Of a stretch of 64,000 nt of DNA, positions 45,503-57,221 are shown piece by piece. The DNA lies in NCBI GenBank assembly GCA_030272155.1, contig CP126196.1:4402501-4466500 (forward strand). Reading direction: 5' to 3'. The DNA comes from Tetradesmus obliquus (lineage: Eukaryota > Chlorophyta > Chlorophyceae > Sphaeropleales > Scenedesmaceae). The notes under the pieces were generated by a model. The model had not been told where the DNA came from. It did not search any database and saw only the letters and a list, made by a program, of their open reading frames with translations. How positions within the stretch are numbered: the stretch's first letter is position 1; every line of letters starts with the position of its first letter. The position numbers and the translations under genes are program-made.

Positions 45503-46923
45503 ATGGACCAGCTGAAGCTGCAAGCTCAGGGCATCCCCCTTCCCAGCAGCCCTGCGTACCGCACTTTCACACCTACTGTTGTGGCGCTGCTTGCTGCCAT
45601 CCTCACGCTGTTCTGCGTGTTTGTTGAGTATGAGGAGCCGGAGGCAAGCCAGGGCCAGGTCTCCCAGTACTACAAGTGGCTCATCGATGTAGAGGTGAGC
45701 AGTGTCACTGGCTGCCGATGGTTGGTGGAGTTTGACTGTAGCTGACTGTGTTTGTTTATAATCAAGCGTCCCCTTGGAAAGATTATATATCAGGAATACA
45801 TATAGATATTTACAGTGATAATGAATATGGCTGCCGATGGTTTGTAACTTTGGCTGACTGTGTTCGTGGAGTTTGAGAAGCCAGCCAGGGCCAGGTCTCC
45901 CAGTACTACAAGCGGCTCATTAATGTGGAGGTGAGCAGTGTTGCTGGCTGCCCATATGTTTAAACTATAGCTGACTGTGTTTGTGGATTGTGAGGAGCCA
46001 GCCAGGGCCAGGTCTTCCAGTACTACAAGTGGCTCATTGATGTCGAGGTGAGCAGTGTTACTGGCTGAAGGTGGTTTGTCACTATAGCTGACTGTGTTTG
46101 TGCATGGCTGCCAGCCAGCTCAACAAAGCTTGTTGAAGGAATGGTCCACGTTAGTAGCACAGCTGCCACTGCGAGGAGCCAGCTAAGGCCAGATCCCCTA
46201 GTACTAAAAGTGGCTCAATGACGTCGAGGTGAGAGGTGAGAGGACAGATATTTCGTACATATATCTTGGATGTAGCGGACTGCACTTTCGAATCCAGCTC
46301 CAGCAGCATATCAGCAAGGGCCAGATCGCGCATCACTGCATAACCTTCGGCTCTTCTGTGTCAGTTAGAACAGTACTGCAAGTGGCAAATCAACGAGGAG
46401 GTTTGCAGCTGCAAAGGGTGGCTGCTTCAGTGGTGGATGGAGTGGATCCTTGCATCACTCAGCATGTGATGACCCATCACGGAGGCATACGTTCCTAGCA
46501 AGTGTTGTAGCAGCTGTGCATCTGCAAATGAACAAGCGAAAGGCGGCGCTGCGAAAGGCGCCCTAGACAACAGCTGCTGCTGCAGCAGCGACAGCAGCTG
46601 GCGCCGTCTCAGCGCTTGCTCACTGCTGGCCAGGGTAGCACGGAACGGTTCGAACGTTCGGAATCGTTCCGATTAGAAAGCGTTCAGAACGTGGTGAATG
46701 GTGTCCTTCCACTGGACAGTGCGCGTTTTCCCGTGTATCGTTCCAAAACGCTTCGTTTTGAAACGTGTTCAGAACGTTCTAAATGTGCCAAAGTGGGCGT
46801 TTCATGCTACCCTGCAGTGCTGGCGGTTTGGTTGGTGGTGTTACTGCTGACATCAACTACAGCAGCTTGTGGGTTGCATTGATTGGCATGCTATAGCACA
46901 GCACAGCTGACGTTGGGCTGATG

Positions 46924-46968
<45 letters not shown>

Positions 46969-47299
46969 GTGCAGGTGATGATCTTCATTGGATTCGGCTT
47001 CCTGATGACCTTCCTAAGGTGCGGCTTTTCCTTGTGCTGTAAGGAAGTTGAATTTCCCCCTACTCCTGTGTGCACAGCAGGGTTTCCACCCACGCTTTCA
47101 ACAACGTGAATGCACTTGGCATTTCCGCTTGCAATAAGTCACCCCAGCGCGAGTGACTCTGCAATGCTGCTATGTGCAGCGTGTCAACGGCATGTTTCAA
47201 CGGCACAGGCCAGCAGCTCATATGGATAGCCTGTGCATTTCAATCACCCTATGCGCAGCAGCTCATGACAAAAAGAGCTCGCGCTATCACCTGTCAACC

Positions 47300-47355
<56 letters not shown>

Positions 47356-48594
47356 AGGCGCTACGGCAAGTCCGCTGTTGGCCTGAACTTCTTCTGCTCC
47401 TGCCTGGTCATGCTGGCAGCAGTGCTGCTGATTGGAGCGGTGCAGCAGGGCCTGGGCCTTGGAGCAACCACAATCAAGCTGGAGCTGCCGCTGCTGATCG
47501 ATGCCACCTTCTGCGCTGGTTCTGCAATGATTGCATTCGGCGCGGTGCTGGGCAAGACGACACCTACACAGCTGACATGGCTGATGCTGGGCCTGGTGAG
47601 TGCTGTTACGTTGTTGCTTTTGGTGTTGTTTTGCTGTTACATTGTGTTTGGTGCTGTGCTGGGCAAGGCGATGCCCACGCAGGTGATATGGCTCATGCTT
47701 GGCCTGGTGAGTAATGATGTGTGACTGTTATGTCATTTCCTGCAAGTGTTGTTAGTATGTTGTTACATCGCATTGGCTGCGCACCAGGCTCGGCCCCGTA
47801 TGAGCAGCTGTTGTTGCCATGCTTTTTTGGCTGCTGTCACAGTGCTGCGACATTGTGCCAGCTGTGTTGCTGCAAGTTGTTGGTGTGTGCTGCACCAGCT
47901 GCAGTCAACGCTGCAAGTTCTTGGTGCTTGCGCTGTTGTTCACTTCTGCCGGGCCCGGTGCTGCTGCTGCTGCTGCAGGTGCCGCTGTATGCGCTGAACC
48001 AGCACCTGTGCTTCAAGACGCTGCAGGCCCTAGACATGGGAGGCAGCATCACCATCGTGAGTGCTGAACGCAGCTGCAGTACACAGCTGCATTGTGCGTG
48101 CTGCAGCTCTCTGGCAACTCTTTGTCAACAGCTGCATTGTGTGTGCTGCAGCTTGTAGCTGCATGCAAGATTCCCTCACCTGCAGCACCCAGCTGCAGCA
48201 CTGCCGGCGCTGTGGCACACTGCGTGCAGCTGCATCGCTGGTCTACCTCAGCTGCATTTGAGTTCAAATTTTAAGAAAAAAATCTTTGCTGCCCCGTAAA
48301 GAGCTTGTGAGCTGCATTCAACCCCTTCTCAGCTGCATGTCTGGCACCGCTCCGGCCAGCAGTGCTTCAGCCACAGCAGCGCATACCAGTGCCGGAGTGG
48401 TCACCGTGTTGCAATCAACACGCACACTTGGTCATGCACACTTGATCACATCATGTTGCTGCACTTGGTCACATCATGTTGCATGCACACTTGGTCACAT
48501 CATGTTGCTGCTGCTGTGTGTTCTTGATCTTGCAGCACGCGTTTGGCGCTTACTATGGCCTTGCAGCCAGCCTGGTGCTGTCTGACAAAACTGA

Positions 48595-48627
<33 letters not shown>

Positions 48628-51600
48628 ACTTTTGTATGTAACAGCACGCCTTTGGAGCCTACTACGGCCTTGCTGCCAGCCTGGTGCTGTCCAACAAGCG
48701 GCAGGCCTTCGGGGCCTACACAAGTGCCAACCCCAAGAACAGCGCAAGCTACATCTCCGATCTCTTCTCCATCATCGGCACGCTCTTCCTATGGATGTTC
48801 GTGAGTTATCACTATTGCAATGTTTCTGCTGCAGCTGTTGGTTTAGTTGTGTGTTTGTTTCCAAGTGTGATGTTTCAGCTGCAAGAATAGCGCAAGCTAC
48901 ATTTCCAATCTCTTCTCCATCATTGGCACGCTCTTCCTCTGGATGTTCGGGAGTGCCGCCGCTGCTGCTGCTGCTGCTGCTGCTGCTGTTTCATGTGTTG
49001 TCGCTGCTGCTGCTTGTTAGTGTCTTATGTTGCATCACAGCCATGTCGTCTGCTTATCTTGCTTGCTGTGCGGGCTTTATATCTTAATTAGTGTTTGTCT
49101 GGGATGCTGTTTTCTGCTGCTGTGCGGGTAACATCCAAATAGCGCCAGCTGCATCTGACGTCTTCACCGTCAGCAGCATGCATTTCCTGTGGATGTTGAT
49201 CAGTGCCGCTGCTCACCAAAGCGTTCAAGGCCATCGGTTCACAAGTCCACTCTTGTTGCTTCCTTGAAGCTCTTCAGACTGTAAAGCAGCACGAAAGGCT
49301 TCAAGAAAGCAGCAAGACCGAGGTTTATTATGCCTCTCCTTCTTGGTTTGTGTTAGTGCCACTGCTGCCTGATAGGCCTTTGCTGCTGCTGCTGCTGTTC
49401 ATTCGTGTTTTCTTGCTGATCAGTGTGCCCTCCTGTCATATCAAGCTGTCTGCTGCTCTCTGTCTTCATATAAGCATTGCTGATGTTTTGTTTCTTGTTC
49501 TTTTCTGTCCGCAGTGGCCCTCCTTCAACGGAGCGCTGGCCAGTATTGCTGTCACCGAGGGCGCATCAGCAGCAGCAGACGCCAACCCCCACCACATCTC
49601 GCAGCAGTACTTCTGCGTGGCCAACACGCTGCTGTCGCTGCTGGGGTCCTGCGTCTCCACCTTTGCCACAAGCTCACTGCTCAACAACGGCAAGTTTGAC
49701 ATGATGCACATCCAGAACGCCTCCCTGGCCGGTGAGTGCGGCTGGCTGGCTGACTGGCTGGCTTTTGGTGATTGTTTGAGTCTTGCTTGCAGTCAAGGAT
49801 GAGTTTCAGGTTGATTTTCATTGTGTTGTGCTTGTCTACATTTGCCACGAGCTCGCTGCTCAACAACGGCAACTTTGACATGATGCACATCCAGAACGCC
49901 TCCCTGGCCGGTGCGTGCGGTTAAATGTGTTGGTTTGTTGAATCTTGCTTGCATTTGTGTGTCATTTTTGGTTTGGTTATTAGAAGGTTTTGAGGGTTTG
50001 GGCTGGGGTACTTCTGCATAGCCAACACGCTGCTGTCGCTGCTGGGGTCCTGCCTCTCCACCTTTGCCACAAGCTCACTGCTCAACAACGGCAACTTTGA
50101 CATGATGCACATCCAGAACGCCTCCCTGGCCGGTGAGTTCGGATCTGCAGGCATGCGTGCAACACTCACCAGGTGTTGACGCAATGGTGCACGTGGTTGC
50201 TGCTGTGTCATGGTGTGCGCATTGCTGGCGTGCAATATGCTGCGCTCCCTGCGCTCCACACCAGGGCCATCCAGTGATAACCACTAGGTGTGCATGCGTG
50301 TGGGCATGTGTGTTCTGCCGGCCGTGTGGACATTCTCTGTTGCCACGGCTCATTCAGACACACTCACCGACAAAGCAACAGCAACAAGTCAAGGCCCTTC
50401 ATCCCACTGCTTGTACTTTTGTCCTGCAGGCAGCGTGGCAATGGGCTCTGCCTCTTCTCTGCGCTTCAGCCCTGGGTGACGCGCTTGCTGTGGGCATCTT
50501 TGCCGGCTTGCTGTTGAAAACTGGGTGTTTGACCTGCAGCCACTCACCAAAACCTGTTTATTATCCTTGTTGATGTGCTGCAGGTGGTGTTGCCATGGGC
50601 TCGGCTTCCTCTCTGCGCCTGAGCCCTGGTGGCGCGCTCGCTGTGGGCATCTTTGCCGGCATGATGAGCACCATGGGCTTTGCTCGGCTGATGCCCGCTC
50701 TGGAGTCCAAGATCGGCCTGGGTGACACCTGCGGCGTGCACAACCTCCACGGCCTGCCAGGTAAGAGTATAATAGTTGAATGTTGAATTTCTTAAAAGTC
50801 TTAATGTAGAGTCATCACCAGGTCACACTCGCTTACGATGATCAGGGCTGAGTCAGGATGGCATGGTTCAGCGCAGTTGCGCCCAATTTCGGCAGGTGTT
50901 GAGTGCTACATCAGCCCATGGCTTGTCAGACAAGATCTCGGCACCTTGCGCTGAGTTCTTGCTGTTGCTGGCGCTGCTGTTGATCATCTCTGCAGGCCTG
51001 CTTCAGCGGCCTGGTTGCCGGTCTCGCAGCCTTTGGCCAGGCTGCCTCACGCTCAAGCTGTATCTGTGCTGCTGCTGCGGCTGCTGCTGCGGCTGCTGCG
51101 GCTGCTGCTGCGGCTGCTGCTGCTGCTGCTGCCCTTTTTACCATTTCTGCAGGCCTGCTTGGCGGCCTGGTTGCCGGTCTCGCCGCATTCGGCCAAGCCG
51201 CAGGCGTCGCCCCCCACGGCAACGCACAGCTCGGCTACCAGATCGCTGCCATGGCCTGCACCGTGGCCATTGCCGGCCTCGGCGGTGCACTTGTGTCTGC
51301 CCTCGCAACCGGCCGCCTGGGCATCGATCAGTTCAAATCGGCCCGCAGCCGCCGCGGGGACCAAACCGAAGCCGGCGACAGCTTCGAAAATGACAGTCTG
51401 CCGGCAATCGACGGCATGGCGCTGTTCGACGATGGTGCATTCTGGACGGAGGTGGCGATCGAAACGCCTCAGTCCGGCCCGAGTGATGCGACAAACACTG
51501 GAGGATCACGTAGGGGCGGGTCACGCCACGGCGGATCGCACCGTACTGCTGGCGGCTCGGCGCACCTTGGGTTGGCCGGCAAGGAGGCGAGTGCACGGGG

Positions 51601-51682
51601 TGTGAATGGCGCGCTGGCGAGCCCCAAAAGGGATGTGGCGGCGCCTGCCTCTGGCCTGTATGCCGGCGGCGACCAGGTGTAA
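45503..51682 (+). CDS. Rhesus-type ammonium/CO2 channel protein
   Basis: Eight exons, 45503-45694, 46975-47018, 47358-47595, 47979-48056, 48645-48800, 49515-49731, 50584-50760 and 51153-51682, join in phase to 543 residues. Rh-family blocks are clear: [95 protein letters not shown] and DTCGVHNLHGLPGLLGG. The two pore histidines (in TIHAFG and NLHG) are present. About eleven to twelve hydrophobic segments are expected. Rh proteins conduct NH3 and probably CO2 across membranes; in Chlamydomonas the Rh proteins are linked to CO2. The hydrophilic tail (about 130 residues) is Gly/Ser/Arg-rich. Seven of the eight exons (all but exon 2; exon 4 uncertain) have a duplicated head or tail in a flanking intron or flank. 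Confidence 0.95.
45858..46400 (+). repeat. Four to five tail copies of Rh exon 1
   Basis: The segment VFVEYEEP...GQVSQYYKWLIDVE plus gtgagc (real end 45694) recurs with ends at 45930, 46047 and 46228, and as a scrambled remnant at about 46308-46400. Copies 1 and 2 are well kept; later ones have stops and indels. Confidence 0.88.
46636..46790. other. Cluster of GAACG/CGTTC words in Rh intron 1
   Basis: At least eight GAACG, CGTTC or TTCGAA-like words occur in about 150 bp, with self-complementary arrangement (TTCGAACGTTCGGAA). The spacing partly resembles heat-shock elements. No function is claimed. Confidence 0.5.
46926..46967. repeat. (CTG)14 abutting the Rh exon 2 acceptor
   Basis: A pure CTG tract is followed by TGTGTGCAG and exon 2 at 46975. 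Confidence 0.93.
47302..47355. repeat. (CTG)18 abutting the Rh exon 3 acceptor
   Basis: A pure CTG tract runs into CTGCAG at 47357. Confidence 0.93.
47640..47712 (+). repeat. Duplicated tail of Rh exon 3
   Basis: FGAVLGKAMPTQVIWLMLGL plus gtgagt recurs about 115 bp after the real end (47595). Confidence 0.9.
48536..48598 (+). repeat. Upstream copy of Rh exon 5 head (pore histidine segment)
   Basis: [20 protein letters not shown] after a tgcag acceptor lies 109 bp before the real head at 48645. It keeps the frame and the histidine. Confidence 0.92.
48876..48956 (+). repeat. Duplicated tail of Rh exon 5
   Basis: [22 protein letters not shown] recurs after the real end at 48800, with the donor changed to GGGAGT. 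Confidence 0.88.
49836..50136 (+). repeat. Two duplicated tails of Rh exon 6
   Basis: TFATSSLLNNGNFDMMHIQN plus ASLAG and a GT recurs at about 49842-49912 and, with more upstream sequence (NTLLSLLGSCLST), at about 50024-50133. The real exon ends at 49731. Confidence 0.93.
50430..50518 (+). repeat. Upstream copy of Rh exon 7 head
   Basis: GSVAMGSASSLRFSPG after cctgcag, then a one-base change breaks the frame before ALAVGIFAG. It lies 154 bp before the real head at 50584. Confidence 0.88.
50996..51060 (+). repeat. Upstream copy of Rh exon 8 head
   Basis: GLLQRPGCRSRSLWPGC in the frame shown, or LVAGLAAFGQAA after a one-base shift, follows tctgcag 156 bp before the real head at 51153. Confidence 0.85.
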
Positions 51683-51719
51683 TTCAGTTGCACAGTTGAC
51701 TGTGCCAAGCGCTGCCAGG

Positions 51720-51968
51720 TGCTGCTGCAGCAGCAAGCAGCACCGGAGGGTCACGCCACGGCGGCTCGCACCGTGCTGCTGGCGGCTCGGCGCACCTGGG
51801 ATTGGCCGGCAAGGAGGCCAGTGCACGGGGTGCACTGGCGAGCCCCAAGAGGGATGTGGCGGCACCGGCTGCTGGGCTGTATGCCGGCGGCAACCAGGTG
51901 TACAGCCTTTGCTTGTGCACCGGGCGAGGAGGTGTATTACTGGATCCGGTTTTGTTTGCGAATTGTTA
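51720..51968 (+). repeat. Duplicate of the Rh C-terminal coding end in the 3' flank
   Basis: GGSRHGGSHRAAGGSAHLGL...GALASPKRDVAAPAAGLYAG recurs after the stop at 51682 and stays open to a TAA at about 51967, encoding a different last 20 residues. Splicing across the first copy's GTGTAA could use it as an alternative C-terminus. Confidence 0.85.
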
Positions 51969-54900
51969 AGTACGTCTGGGCTGACACAGTGATTATGCCA
52001 TAGATATGGATGGATTGGTGTCATGCTTTCAGCTGTGTGGCAGTGCGCACATTGCATCCAAGGTATCACAACAGGAACTGGTGCAGATGGATGGGGCGTC
52101 AGTGGGTGTCTTCATGCAGCGCTGTATGCATTCCCCGCAGAAGAGTATGCTGCCTCTGTCAGGTTGCTGTGTCTGCTGCCCCCAGCGTCAGATACAGTGA
52201 CTATCTTCACACTTACAGTATGTACGTGTGCATCTCCATACTACTTAGGCACTGATCTTTGCTTTAAAAGGTGGCTGAAGGAGGTTTTTCAGTCGACAGG
52301 GTCTACTAAAGCTTAAAGCAGTGCATTTTCTTGCAGGGCCCTGTCTTGGATGGGCGATATTGCTAGGTCATCTTGTGTGTTAGGTACTGACACTACAGCC
52401 GTTCCAACTGCTGACAGTGCAGCAGTGGCGGCTGGTTTTATGCATTATACCCCAAAAGTTGCATGCTGGCGCATCCCATCATGTATGGCGTGCTATGCAG
52501 ATCTTCTCTCCCTCCAAATCAGGCTGTTGGGACTGCTGTGCCAGAGGTGCAATGTTGTTGAGCTGTGCTGAGCTGCGTGCCACGCCAAGTTGTGTGGCCT
52601 ACCTGAGCTCTGCCACGCACCTGATCCGGTATGTGCTTTTGAAGCAGACCTGTGCTGACCATTCATGGTTGTGTCATGAATGCACGTCTCGGCGTGCACC
52701 ATGCTGCAGCGGCAGACCTGCCATTGACTGTGATGCTGGCAGGAGCATGAAGCGCAGCAGTCCCTGGGGGTTCATAACAATGTGGGCTGTTTGCTGTTGC
52801 AGCCGCGATTTTTTTGATCGCGGCTGCAACACTACCTTGCTTTGCTGCTTGACGGTTGGTTCTACTGTGGTATTTACAACGTTGCAGAAGGTTGTTACGT
52901 AAGGGGTGCCATGCAGCGGAGTTTAGATGATTTCTGGCTGCAGCATGTACTAGACTGGCGGTACTGTTGTAGTAGCTACGCTATGTGTTTGGGTGCCTCC
53001 TTGTGTTGTCTGGCACGCGATGGTGCGTGCGGGCAGGTGACATCACCTTTTGAGTTGCCTGTGGCTAGACATCTTGCTGCATTGGTCGGCTGGCTGGCTG
53101 CTTCTTGTCGCTTTAGCTGTGTACGGCAATGCATCGTTTGCAGTGTTTTTGGCACATCCTACCTACAGGCAGGCGACATCACCTTTTTGGGTTGCGTGTG
53201 TGTGGGCCTCTTGCTGCTCTGGCCTGCTGCTGGCTGCTTCTTTTTTCTTCAACTGCTTAGGATGAGACGTTGTTGCAGACATTAGAATGATGTATCAAGG
53301 TCATTGGAAGGTGGTCTGGTGTGTTTGGCATGTCGCACCCTTCTGGCAGATGGCAGCAGCAGCAGCTGCTGCTTGCTGTGCTGCTGCCCTATTGAACATG
53401 TACCCCTGTGTGTGCCAGGGCACAATCCTGGCTGGTTTTGTGGCTGTGCCTTCTTCTTTCGCTTAGCAGCAGCAGTGTGCAGCCTGTACGGCGATGCATG
53501 TGGATGGTTGCTGGCACCGTGCAGCAGACATCCCGCGCTGCTGCGCCGTGCTGTGCATTGCGCTTAGCTCATTGAACGCTGACCTTGTGTGAGCTGTGTC
53601 TGCAAGAGCAGCCCACTGGCTGTTTTGCAATAGCCTTTTTTACTTCAGGTTCTTGTTTTCACACGTAAAAGCCACCTGCGGCTGTTTTGCAGCTGTCACT
53701 GAGTCGCGCCAGTCGGTCAGCAGTAGCTGCTGATGCATGCGGCTCCTGTTTGCCACTTTCACACCACGCTAGTACACATTGAATCCCGACCCTTGTTTGT
53801 GCCAGCGTTTTGTGCTGGCTTGTTGGCCGCTTCTTTTACATTAGCAGCACCCACATGCGCTGGCACCCTGCTACGGTGGCTGCAGTTGCGGTTGCACCGA
53901 TCTAGCTGGTGTCCTTTGTGAGGTGGCAGTAGCAGGCAGCTGTGTGTTTCCTCAATGCTCCCAGGTTGCTGTCTGAGGCTACAGGAATCAGCAGCTGCGA
54001 CTGCCCGTGCTCTTTTTTCTTTCTAGCAAACCTTACACACTGGTTTTGACAAACTCTGCTGCCTAAGGAGACATGCCAGAACATCACCCTGGCTGTCGCT
54101 TCTACTGGTATGAAGGGACCCGTATTGTTGGATGGTCCTCTTGTGTAGTGTTTGTTGCAGAGTTTCTGAGGTGGTGGAGCCTACAGCGCGGCTTGGCAGC
54201 AGTAGCAGCGGAATCGTAAGCGGAGACTGTGTTTTGCCTGCATTCCCTCTTGCTAGGTGGTGGTGTTGATGGGCAGCAAGGCACGGTCAGCCTGCACCTG
54301 CTGCTTTATTTTGCATGACAGCTGTTGAAAGACGAACAGGAGCAGCAGCATAAGGAACAGCAGTATTGCTGTGTGCTGCTGTTTGTGCAGCGGTACCGGC
54401 GGTGTCACCGCCTAGGCACTGCATCTGCAGTATCAGGCTGAATGCAGGATGCACACAGCTGGTCAGTTACAAGCGTGCTGCTGTGTGTGCTGCTGGCGGC
54501 TGTTTGTACTGCTTCGATGATGCGTTTGCTGCGGTTGCCAGCAGCATATGCACTACACTAAACAGCCCATAGCGCAGAGAAGAATGTATTCAGCAGCAAG
54601 TCAGCATGGAGATTCTGCAGGTTCCAGGAGCACAAGAGCAGCAGCAGCAGCAGCAGGTCAGAGCAGCAAAGTGATCATTCGCGATCGTGCAGACTAAGAG
54701 CAGGATTTGAGGCTTTTTTGCAAGGTGGTGCCCTGATGGCTGTTGCGTGAAGTGGCAGAAGGCTTTTACAGAAAGCTTCCTGCTCAGGATAATCATGGTA
54801 TATATTGCTCAAGTTATTGATGATGCTGATGAGTTTTTTTCTGCGATTTCTTCTGACGGTTGGGATGATGATGAGTTGTTCTTCGATGTTTCCTCCCCCT

Positions 54901-55992
54901 ATGAGCCTCTCGTTGGCTCCTGACTGGGGTTCCCACTCCTCGTTGAGTGGAGCATGTAATGTATGTAATGTAATGTAATGGTATCATGGTCTCCATGGGG
55001 TGTGTTGCTGGCTCTTGCAATGATGTGTTTTTGCTGGTTACGAGGGAGGGGGGGAGGGGACATCTCATCAGCTGGCAAATGTGTTGCAACACAGCAACAG
55101 TCAGGCAAACGTAGCTGCCCACAATCAAAGGAGCAGCCTCCGTCAATTGGGGTGTGGTGACAGCTCTTGCGGTTATGTACCTTTGTCAGATGTGTGAGTG
55201 CCTTTGTTGAGGTTGTTGACCATGAAGCATTGCAACCAATGCTGATGTTGCTATGACTTAGATGGTAACGTGGTGGAGTTGCTGGTGCTTATAAGCTGGT
55301 GCAGTAACTCTGCAGGCAAATCCTGTTGCACTAGGGCAAAGTTGAGAAGTGCATTGCAAGCTTGCTTGTACGATAGCCTTGTGTGGCAGCTTGGTGCACA
55401 CCTGGCCGCGGGTGGCTTGCAGGACAACACACATTAGTAAAACAGGCAACGTGCTGACTGCGGCCCTGCTGCTGCACCTTTATCGTGCCGCCTTTAAGTC
55501 TGAAAACGCAGCAGAGCAGATGACTGTTATGACGATGTCAGCATGTCATATGTGGTGGTGCGATCCGGTGAGGACAAATGAAGAGACACGTATGCGGAAG
55601 TTACGGTATGCACGCATTCGCAACAGTCTGCTTGTGCTCAGCGTCCTGAGCAGTCCGGTGGCGTGCAAGCAAACACGGTACCAATGCTAGGACCATCACC
55701 TAGCGCAGTATAGCCTGATATTTTGCTTATGTGATAAGGAAACTCGGGTGAGCAGGCATGTATGTCTGCAGCTGTGTAGGCTTGTGCGACTGCTGGACAT
55801 TGTCCGAGTAAAGTATTCCCCAGCATAGGACAACACCGGAGCAGCAAAATAGCTTTTATGCATTTACATTGATGGAAATGACCTTATACCACGGTCGCTG
55901 CCTTCGCCAGCGAGTACACAGTACCTATCGACTTCGCACCCTCCTGAACTTGCACTTGTACCTGCTGTGATGCTTCCCGCGCATGCAGGACC
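51969..55992. other. About 4 kb without a recognisable gene
   Basis: Contains an imperfect repeat of a GGCAGGTGACATCACCTTT...CTTGCTGC segment (about 53035 and 53165), and of a TGTACGGCRATGCATG segment (about 53120 and 53485), which suggests a decayed tandem array. A cluster of four TGTAATG words lies at 54955-54981 (TGTAA is the usual chlorophyte polyadenylation word). Open frames here show no family resemblance. Confidence 0.45.
52796..52830. repeat. Perfect 14-bp inverted repeat with T-rich 7-base loop
   Basis: GTTGCAGCCGCGAT, loop TTTTTTG, then ATCGCGGCTGCAAC. GC-rich stem; the context is the gene-free region. Confidence 0.9.
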
Positions 55993-56480
55993 ATGGAAGG
56001 TGATTTCTCGTGGCTGTGGCGTCGTGAAGAGCTCAGCGACTTCACGCTGGTCATCAGGCCAGTGCTATCCCGGCAGCCTGGCGAGGACGAGCAGCAGCAG
56101 CTGCAGGACGAGCCACAGGCGCAGCAAGGCAGCAAACCACGCTCCGGAAAGCGCAAGCGTAGCCGTCAAGGCACTGCAGCAGCCGAGGATGAGCAGGAAG
56201 CTGCTGCAGATGCTGCTGCTGCAGCAGCAACAGCAGCAGCAGCAGGCCAGGCCAGGCGCGTGACCCGCAGTAGTGTGGGTGTAGCAGATGCACTGCAGCC
56301 AGCAGATGCATTGTTGCAAGTGGAGCAGCGGAAGGGTGTAGAACAGCAGCAGCAACTGGCTGGCACGCGCAGCAGGCGGCGTCGGCGCCAGTTGCAGGAG
56401 GGGGAGCAGCTGCGCTGGCAGGAACAGCAGCAGCAGCAGCAGCTGGGTTTAGAGCTGCAGCCGTTACAACAAGCAGATAT

Positions 56481-56519
<39 letters not shown>

Positions 56520-56697
56520 GCAGGAGCAGCAGCAGCAGCAGCAGCGGCAGGAGCAGGGCCTCCAGCAGCTGCTGCAGCAGCAGCTTCACGTGAATGAGCA
56601 GCAGGATCGCAGCGGCACCCCTGAGCAACAGCAGGGTGGCCGGCAAGCAGCAGCAGCAGCAGTAGCAGGTGGCCGCAGGTCACGCCGTCACAGCCAA

Positions 56698-56742
<45 letters not shown>

Positions 56743-56883
56743 GACGGGCCGGGCAGTAGTGACGAGCACCAGGCGGCATTGATAGCAGCACAGCAGCAGC
56801 AGCAGCAGCTCACCCCACAGCAGCAGCAGCAGCAGCAGCTTGGTGGACGCACCCGCAGCAGACTGACACGTGCAAGCGCTAGG

Positions 56884-56919
<36 letters not shown>

Positions 56920-57063
56920 GAGGAGCAGCAGCAAGACACAGATGTGCCAGGCAGCCAAGCAGCAGCAGCTGCTGGTGCAGGCAGCAGCAGGGCAGCTGAA
57001 GCAGCAGCTGCTGCAGGACAGCAGCATCAGCAGTCAGGGCCAAGCGTTAGGGTAGGCACCCGG

Positions 57064-57108
<45 letters not shown>

Positions 57109-57182
57109 GACACTGCTGCTTTAACCACACCTACGGATGGTGCTGGCAGCAGCGCTGCAGCTGCAGCAACAGCAGCAGCAGG

Positions 57183-57221
<39 letters not shown>

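Noticed and set aside
44391..45515. 374-codon open frame upstream of the Rh gene
   Set aside because: No domain, non-coding-like composition, and it overlaps the Rh start in another frame.
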